Assembly (NCBI GenBank): GCA_032622095.1
Contig: CP136066.1
Coordinates: 190,580,816 to 190,644,815 of the forward strand
Source: Siphonodentalium dalli
Taxonomy: Eukaryota > Mollusca > Scaphopoda > Gadilida > Siphonodentaliidae
Direction: 5' to 3'
Length of the DNA: 64,000 nucleotides
Below are positions 56,575-64,000 of this stretch, piece after piece. A program made the translations under genes and the position numbers. A model generated the notes under the pieces. That model worked only from the letters and a program-made list of their open reading frames with translations. It made no database searches and had not been told where the DNA came from. The first letter of the stretch is position 1. Every line of letters begins with the position of its first letter.

Positions 56575-58532
56575 TTTGGGTTTACGAGCGAACGCACTTT
56601 ACGAGATTAATTTATTATAAGCGCATATGCATGCCTGAACAACTGCTGCATGTCTGGATCGCTACTCACGATCAACATACATGTTCCTGACTAAGCTATA
56701 GATGTGCGACTGTCCCAGTTGGGAATAAGGATACCCCGCTGTGCAGTTGGGCTACATTATGGGCAGCAATATTAACATATTTGTTTTTCGGGAAAACAAA
56801 ATTCATATTGCGAAAACGTCGAGAAAAGGGATAACTCTTATAAAGAAGTTGGAACAAGCTCATAAAAGCGATAAATATATGTACCAAGTTTTTAAAACAT
56901 TCACTGGAAAATGTAGGAATACAAGCATCGACAAAAACTATGGATATTGCTAAAAAAAAAAGGGGAAAACTCCAATACAAAATGTCGGATAGAGCTCATA
57001 ATCGTAGGTGTATATAGCGATATATGTCAAGTTTCAGAAACATTGACCGGAAAATGTGCAGAAGTGCAGAAGGATTCATATTCGCCGGTGGGAAAGTTTA
57101 GATAATAAGATAAACCAACGAATATGTTAGACTTATTATCTGAGCATTTCCTAAGGGAAGTACTCGTCAATGAGTATTTAACATTGTTTTAACGTGGTTA
57201 ACACCATGTGCACCTTGGTTTGCAGTGATCGTTGTATATATGAAAGACACATTAACATGTACATTTTAGGAGCAAGCTGGCAGCTTTGAAGTTGTACATG
57301 TTTTGCGACCCATTAAATATAAATGATATATTACACGCGGAAACTAGAATCACAACAGTTGGACACCATATCCGCTATAAATAACAAGGTTATGCTACAT
57401 TTTTTTCCGACTCAGTACACCACATGAAAATAACCACGTGGGCGCATATTAGATGAGAAAATACACCCCATATAACTCTTTCAATGTATATCCATTTTAT
57501 ACTATGCGATTAATAGGTAGATGGCATAGCTTAATTCCTTAAAAAGATGTTAATAATGTCGATGATGATGAAATGTATGCATATTGTGGGACGTATCTGG
57601 CCCAGAAGAGTTTATGGAACAAAAATGATTGGAAGTGTCTCCCTCCCTGAATGTGGTGGTCTCTCATGACTCGCACACGACAATGACTACGTGTCTTCCA
57701 AGTGTTGCATGAAAGGATTCCGCACTACGTTGGGTGTTGGTGAGAATTACTTCTGACGGGGTGGCCATTTTGGACGTCATCTTGGTTTTCTGAAAATTGA
57801 GCACACACCATCCACATATATGTCTCGGTACGAAGTATTAAAGAAGAACAAGATTTTTTCCCCGCAGCTGGATTATGTTGAATGAAATTATTTACATTTT
57901 CATCATTTATATTTCTGTCATTTTTATCTCTTTGGTGCGTTTATTTCTGGTTACAGGCATTGCACCTGTGAACGTGACATTATTTGCCTCACTGCTTAAA
58001 AAAAATAATGAATGTCTCAGTTTTTGTTTTTGTCTCAATTTCCCAACCAAACTTCATGTTCAAAGTTGTATTTGTTATGACTTCAATGCTATTGCGGGAC
58101 ACACAATGATCGTAGAAAGGTAACTAAAGTATTTATCGACCTATTTCAATACCGGGAAAAATTCAAAAGAAACTATTATTAGGTGTTTTGTGGATTACAA
58201 ACCGCCATGTGGGTTTAATAAAGTTCACATAACTATTCAGATTGTCATAATGTATCCAAATCAACTAGAAGTAATGGAAATGTAATGCATTACTTTTTTA
58301 AATAATGGTAATGCATTACATTTCATTTTGGAAGTAATGATAATGGGAATTTTTACTTAAAATTGGCTTTACTTCTGGGCTATTTATGATAACTTATTGT
58401 ACATGGCTCACAACCATAAAAATGCTATAATGGGTACCACCTCCTGTGGTGGTGGCACAGACTAGAGAGGTGCATTTTTCGGCTTCTCTAGTCTAGAACA
58501 GGGTCTCCGCATGCAGGCACACCGACTTCTAG
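56575..58532. other. Gene-free stretch of copy B
   Basis: Corresponds to 5201-7408 with about 253 bp net deleted after 57057. The bases GCAGAAG before TGCAGAAGG look like filler at the breakpoint. Confidence 0.6.
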
Positions 58533-59049
58533 ATCATGCCATGCATATCTACTCTGGTTAACGCCCGCAGAGATCATATTCCACCAGTAAAAACCCTTGG
58601 AACTTTTTGAAGTTTTGACAGGGAACCTTATAAAGTCGAAAAATTAACATGGGGAATATATTTCTTAGTTATTATCTGTTTCTTAATAATGTACTTCATT
58701 GTTGGTGAAGGTATCAACTCGAAATTTCACGATGTAAGTGAATTTGTGAGCGATTTGATTCGCGTCGTATACAATTATGGAATTTTTCCTGGGTAATCAA
58801 TTTGACGTTTATTGCCATATCGGCTCACACAAGTCAGAGAAAAAGCATGCAATTTTTAGTTGGGACATTCGCATACAGTGAAGTACATTTTTAAAGGAAA
58901 AGATAACAACTAAGAAATATATTCCCCGCGTTATGTTTTCGAGTTTATAAGGTTCACTGTCAAAACTTCAAAAATGTCCGAGGTTTTGTACTGGTGGAAT
59001 ATGATCTCTACGGGTTTTCGCGAGAGAAGAGATTCATGGCATGATCTAG
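58533..59049. mobile_element. Copy B of the fold-back MITE
   Basis: The duplicate of 7409-7925 at offset 51124, essentially identical. Confidence 0.8.
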
Positions 59050-59147
59050 CCAACTTCAGTCATAATTTTCAAGAGTTGGACATTTTATGCCGAAACTAAA
59101 ACTACTGCAATTGGAAATTTTAGACCAAACTAGACTAAGACATCTTC

Positions 59148-60031
59148 AACCCATTCTTTACTAAATGGACCCCCCAATCAGTTATAAAATTATACATTTA
59201 AAGTACAGCAATTGCCGATATATTCCTATTCATTACTGTCATATTCACTGAGAAAATAAGTTAGCCAATATAGATAGTCAAAGGTTTGTCAACAGAACTA
59301 ACTTGTGTTAGTCATAATGATTAGATGAGAACGTTAGTCACTGTGATGTTAGTCACAGCTATTGAGATCAGCTTAGTTAAAACGACTAGGACTGAATCAT
59401 AATGACTAACATAATATTGGTCACTGGGAATGTGATAATGACGTGGAATACCGAGTTGAAAGCAGTTTAATCGTTCAACCAGTTCTCAAAAACTCAGATT
59501 TCAATCGAGTGAAAATAGATCTAAGAAAAATAAAAATAACAAACCAGCGAGCCACTTTAACAATTGCATTGTTATTGATATAATACGTACGTAAGAGCGT
59601 TTGTTGAAGTTGTGCACTCGCTTTCTATTCATGTTTTTTAATTTAGATTTTTACTCGCTATTGAGGCAAGCGTCGTGTCCGCCCCAAATACCTGACCCCT
59701 CGGGTAAGATTTTTCCATCCCACATCCCAGGCCATGATGGATATTATTAACCACATCCCATCACATTCGTTCAATTATATATCTATAAAAGAATTGCGAT
59801 GTATGGCTATTTTTTTTGCAATGAATATGAAACATAATGTAAGGAGGTGTTGTAAATAGAGTTATTGTTCGTGTAACTGCGAGTCACTATGACTAAGGCC
59901 ACAGTTAGACATAGTGACTTGCGGAAAGGTATGTATTAGTCAATTATACTCCAAGCGCTTGTAACTAACCCTAAGTCAGTCATATTGACCCGATTTGTTT
60001 CTCAGTGCAGTATTTTAGTAAAGAATGGGTT
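59148..60031. mobile_element. Copy B of the 884-bp TIR element
   Basis: The duplicate of 8024-8907 at offset 51124. Confidence 0.7.
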
Positions 60032-62415
60032 AAACTTACCTGTTTCTTGTTTGTTGATTAATCTCACAAGAACGAAAGCGAACACCAACTGAACAGAAGC
60101 TCGACAGAAGCTCGACCGGGAACACTCGACCAGAAGCTAGCGAACACTCGACCCGAAGCAACGTCTATAAATAGGAGCAGACGATCAACTTGGAGCAGAA
60201 GTGTTGACTTACGGAATGACAGGCCGCGTAGTGTGGGGCACGATTTATATACAATAGGCGTGGTGCCTAATAAGGTACTATATTATGCACCGTTATGCAC
60301 GTCCGCTTGAAACATAGCTAAATTATTTCAATCACTCTGCATGCGTTAGATTATTGGAATTTATCGTCCACACAAAATGTTATCTTGCTTGTCCGGGGAT
60401 TTTAGTTCTTGGCGCTTATAAAGAGGGTGTTACACCACTCCGTCTGAATCCTGAATATGCATTTGAAGATGGTATAGCTCTTGACAGAACCCTTTATATA
60501 AATTCCGGGTTATGGAATATTAATTTCCTATCACAGCCGGTGGATGTTTGTATGGGCTACTTTTAGAACAGAAATTCTCACGAAAACGTTCGGTGTATAC
60601 CAAAACCGTACCAAGAAGGAGAACACTTTCTTGTTAGCACCATAAATCACGACAAGTTGCGAACAAAAAATCAAACTAAAATCTCACCACAATATTACGA
60701 TCGAAAATAAACCACTTTAGTGTGCCTTCATATACCTCTACGACTCGAACACCACATGATTCACCGCACGACAGACGTGGTGCCACATTAGGGGGACTTA
60801 TCAACTGTAGTGGGACGGTGCTCATATTCTACATCATGACCACACGTGGCGTGTATAATTATTATGGAGCTTGATAAGCAGTGGATATCATAAACACTGC
60901 CAATTGTTATTTTATATTTAATACAGCTTGAATGTACGCCAATGAGAAGTATTGTACGATGGTAACATTGTTGTGTATAATATTAAACATAAATGTCCAG
61001 ACAGAGTAACATTGAATAATACAGCGTGATATCCCACGCCCCCTTTTCAACTCGCACGAAAAGTCCGAGGAAATCGATTGTCAGTTTGACTGCGGTGTCC
61101 ACATGTAGCATCTTAGACTATGTTATTTTTAAAGGTACTTAATCCGATTAAGCACCCATCAATTACTATCTATTTGGCTTCGTGGGTAAAAAATATTTGA
61201 TTCGAGTCGAGGAACCCACCCATCATAGCTCATAGTGATCATATATCGATTTTTTAAATCTGTTATTTTTCACTAAATGGAATATTTAGTGGTCCAGTAA
61301 AAATCATCGAGAAGACCAAATTGCGGATGAAGATGGATAACTCTTAAATCAAGTGGCTTTTTTGTGTCAGATATTTGACAAACAGGCAAAATTTAGTTGA
61401 ATAAAATGTTGATAAATAACAGGTTTTGGGCAATTTTATACTACAGTTTGCTATGGTTAGCATTATGTTTGGGCAATTAATCGATTCTGATAACTGAAGC
61501 GGCATTTCAAAAAAATTGTTGTTGTTGGAATCTGATGATATGATTTAGGATATAAAGGCTTAAACGTAATTATGTTTGGATGGGCGGTTTGTCCATTTGT
61601 CAGGTAACTGCCATATAATAAATTGAATTATAATATAATCCGCTCATTATTAATCTGACAGTATTTGTGATGCATGTGTCAGGACAGTTCAAATCCCCAG
61701 CTGCTGTCCCATTGGTTTATCGTGATTACGAACACGTGTATCTATCTGGAGCATGACTATTTTGAAATTATTCCAACTACATAGACGGAGAGTTTGATTC
61801 GGCTGTGAACAAGGTACCACAATGGAACAGCATCGACCTTATTTATTGGAGATATGATGAACCTGTTGACAAAATAAACAGAATGTGTATACGTATCGCC
61901 AACCCGTATGAATACGCCTGGCGAACGCAGCTGTGCAGTCATTCGTGCAGTTTTGTGTGAGGTTGATATGGCGTAATCAAATATCAGGCCCTTGCATGAA
62001 GGCCGGATTCGTCAGCTCTAGTTTAAACCCCGGGTTAAGTTGGTCGTCAAATGGGGATTCCCTGTACATTCCAGGAGCAAAAGTTATATACAAAACAGTT
62101 ATCCGAGAACTAAAACTACCATACCATATAACTGGCCTGTGGGTTAGATTAACTATCATTATTTGCTATAAATCTATTACTAGAGAATGTTTATGCTTTT
62201 GAAAAATCAGATTCAACAAACATTAACACAACAGCTGTCCAGTGGAACGTGTTATACGCATTCCCGCAGAATAAATATCTATTACTTCAAATATCACATC
62301 AACCCTTTGACATTTGTTCCAGAAATTCGCATGGAAATTCCGATTCAAAATTGACCAATTGACCTCCCCATTAAAGGTCGAAATTGTATTAGTGGCAATG
62401 CATCAGGTTTTACCT
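60032..62415. other. Gene-free stretch of copy B
   Basis: Corresponds to 8908-11290. The half-LINE 5' fragment lies at about 60741-60850 and the solo GGCCGGATTCG terminus at about 62003. Confidence 0.6.
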
Positions 62416-62501
62416 TGGATCATGCCATGAATCTCTACTCTGGTTAATTCCCTTAGAAATCTGTTCTGCTGGTCCGTTCTGACATGTAATTTATATTCCC
62501 G

Positions 62502-64000
62502 TGTGGGCCCGGGGTAGAATAGGCCTACCGCCCATTGCGAGGGGTAATATGGCACCCTGTTTGCCTTGGGTTGCATCCCGTGATTTGAGGTATAGGGGTC
62601 CTGGAGGTACTAGGGCGGTTTTATCACGTGATGCATCGACATGCGGATACGACTTAGCTCATGGTCATATTTGGTCCAAAATGTCTTCAGGACGGGTGGT
62701 TGAGTTGACTCGGCTCAATCAATCGGCTAGTCACGCCTCTCTACAGTGTTTCAGATTCAATTGTTTTAATGTGGTATTGCTCGTCTGCTGTTTGAAGTAT
62801 TGTTTTCTGTTTTCACGTATGGTGTTTCTGTTCTCTCCTGTCTCTTTTGTGTTCGTCCTGATGATTGTTGCATGTTGAATCCTGTATTGTTGACGCCTGT
62901 CTCACTGTGGAGAGGTACATGGAGGCTGCTATATGCAGCGGCTCTATATGCAGCGGCTAAACGGGTCACCGATTCAGCTATGTACCAGTCTTTGGCCCGA
63001 TCAGAATTCGAAGGGTAGTCCACGGCGGCTGCTGGGCTAATTGGCGAATCATATAAAAAACAACGTATTTCTAGTACGAATGATGACTCACCAATTTCCA
63101 ATAATGCTGTGGTATTCCCTCAGTACTTGGTTCTTGGCTTTGACCCAATAGTGAACAGACCTTCCATCTTTGTCATTGATAAAACGTTACAAAGCATTGC
63201 TGGACAATTGAAATCTGTTAAACCAACCAGGACTGGCCAATAAGTGACTCTCTGTTGATTGAGTGTTCAAATGAAGTTCAATCTGATGCTCTGCTGCAGT
63301 TGACAACTAATGCACTGACAAAAGTGTTGGTTACTCCCCACAAGACAGTAGCAGAGCTGTGTTGAGAACTCGCGATATAGCTGATTCTTCTGAGTCAGAG
63401 ATATTGGCTGAGTTAGCAACGCAGGAAGTTACAGAAGTCCGTAGATTTGTGAAGACAGTTGATGGTCAAAATGTTCAGTTGAACAGTTATCTTCTGACAT
63501 TCAATCGGTGCGAACATCCACCGACATTGAAGGTCGGGTATATGAATATGGATTTAGGTACATATGTTCCAAACCCATTGCATTGTTTCAAATGTCAGGG
63601 CTATGGCCATGGCCAGGAACAATGTGAAAGTAAAGAAACCATATGTGCACGATTTTCTATTTCTGATCATGGTCATAAGGATTGTACTAATCTGAAGAAA
63701 TGTTCAAATTCAAGATTCAACTATGTAAAGCTGAGAAGCATCTGTCATATATAGATGCTAAGAAAATAGTTGGTCCTCGACCATCCATTCCACATGTCAC
63801 ATACTCAGCAATCGTGTCTACAAAAAAATTGTTGATGCCAGCACTCAGACACAGAGTCAAACTAAACGCGTCAGTACATGTATATCACTCGCAACACAAG
63901 TTGAGGCGACTGATATTATTCCTGTTTCAGAACCTGAAGCACAGGTTGTGGATACAGCTTCTGTAGTTGTGACATTTCCTTCGATACATTCTATGCAATT
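62502..64000 (+). mobile_element. Half-LINE in copy B, cut by window end
   Basis: Duplicate of 11377-12875, including the same frameshifts in ORF1 (63040 onward) and the same knuckle sequence. One visible change is K for T in the second knuckle region (63677). The damage therefore predates the duplication or haplotype split. Confidence 0.85.
63040..64000 (+). pseudogene. Degenerate LINE ORF1 in copy B, 3'-truncated by window end
   Basis: Same reading as 11915-12875: lost start codon, frameshift near 63240, open frame 63359-63754 with the C-x2-C-x4-H-x4-C knuckle at about 63581-63625. Confidence 0.8.

Larger units (their letters stand above)
53783..64000. repeat. Large direct duplication, copy B
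   Basis: This is the second copy of 1-12875. It begins inside a MITE (53669-54111), which copy A shows only from its interior because the window starts there. It retains the uninterrupted target of the Harbinger-like insertion (CAG at 54410-54412) and lacks the segment 5681-5940 of copy A. All MITEs, fold-back elements and the 5' 1.5 kb of the half-LINE are shared with copy A, so they predate the duplication or haplotype split. No intact gene is seen in it. Confidence 0.95.

Overview
The window looks like gene-poor chromosomal DNA of a eukaryote, most likely a marine invertebrate. I lean to a lophotrochozoan such as a mollusc, but the sequence does not prove it. The base composition is AT-rich, coding density is very low, and there are many short inverted-repeat transposons, minisatellites and decayed LINEs. 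There are no operons, no ribosome-binding-site-led genes and no phage or bacterial features. The only gene I can call as intact is a single-exon rhodopsin-like GPCR on the minus strand (50752-51759). It lacks several classical class A residues, and a TTAA-specific MITE sits at its stop codon.

Layout. Positions 1-12875 (copy A) recur as a direct, roughly 98-99% identical copy at 53783-64000 (copy B); both are cut by the window edges. Copy A alone carries a 2.4-kb Harbinger-like insertion (644-3068), and its empty target site is visible in copy B. Copy B lacks about 260 bp (5681-5940 of A). The duplicated block is a mosaic of MITEs and fold-back elements and ends in a LINE-derived retroelement. 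From 11.3 to 15.1 kb there is a stack of nested insertions, an L2/CR1-like reverse transcriptase remnant and hairpins. From 16.0 to 17.6 kb there is a tRNA-derived SINE, a 16-copy 38-bp minisatellite and a MITE. From 18.4 to 24.5 kb there is an inverted-repeat region holding broken C2H2 zinc-finger arrays. From 25 to 36 kb there is mostly unassigned AT-rich DNA with small duplications, a tRNA-like sequence, a nested palindrome and a MITE. From 36.3 to 39.4 kb there are satellite-like arrays of about 155 bp, 32 bp and 81 bp. From 42.6 to 44.7 kb there is a terminal-inverted-repeat element filled with a tandem repeat of about 285 bp. From 47.4 to 49.55 kb there is a second copy, on the minus strand, of the retroelement found at 11.4 kb. 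From 50.5 to 54.1 kb lie the MITE, the GPCR and two more MITE copies.

The most interesting system is the 2.12-kb retroelement at 11377-13499 (+) and 47423-49549 (-). Both copies have the same length, the same 5' end, one gag-like ORF1 with CCHC zinc knuckles and the same 3' end, and neither has a reverse transcriptase ORF. That is what an ORF1-only 'half-LINE' family mobilised in trans would look like. All identity figures are estimates by eye.
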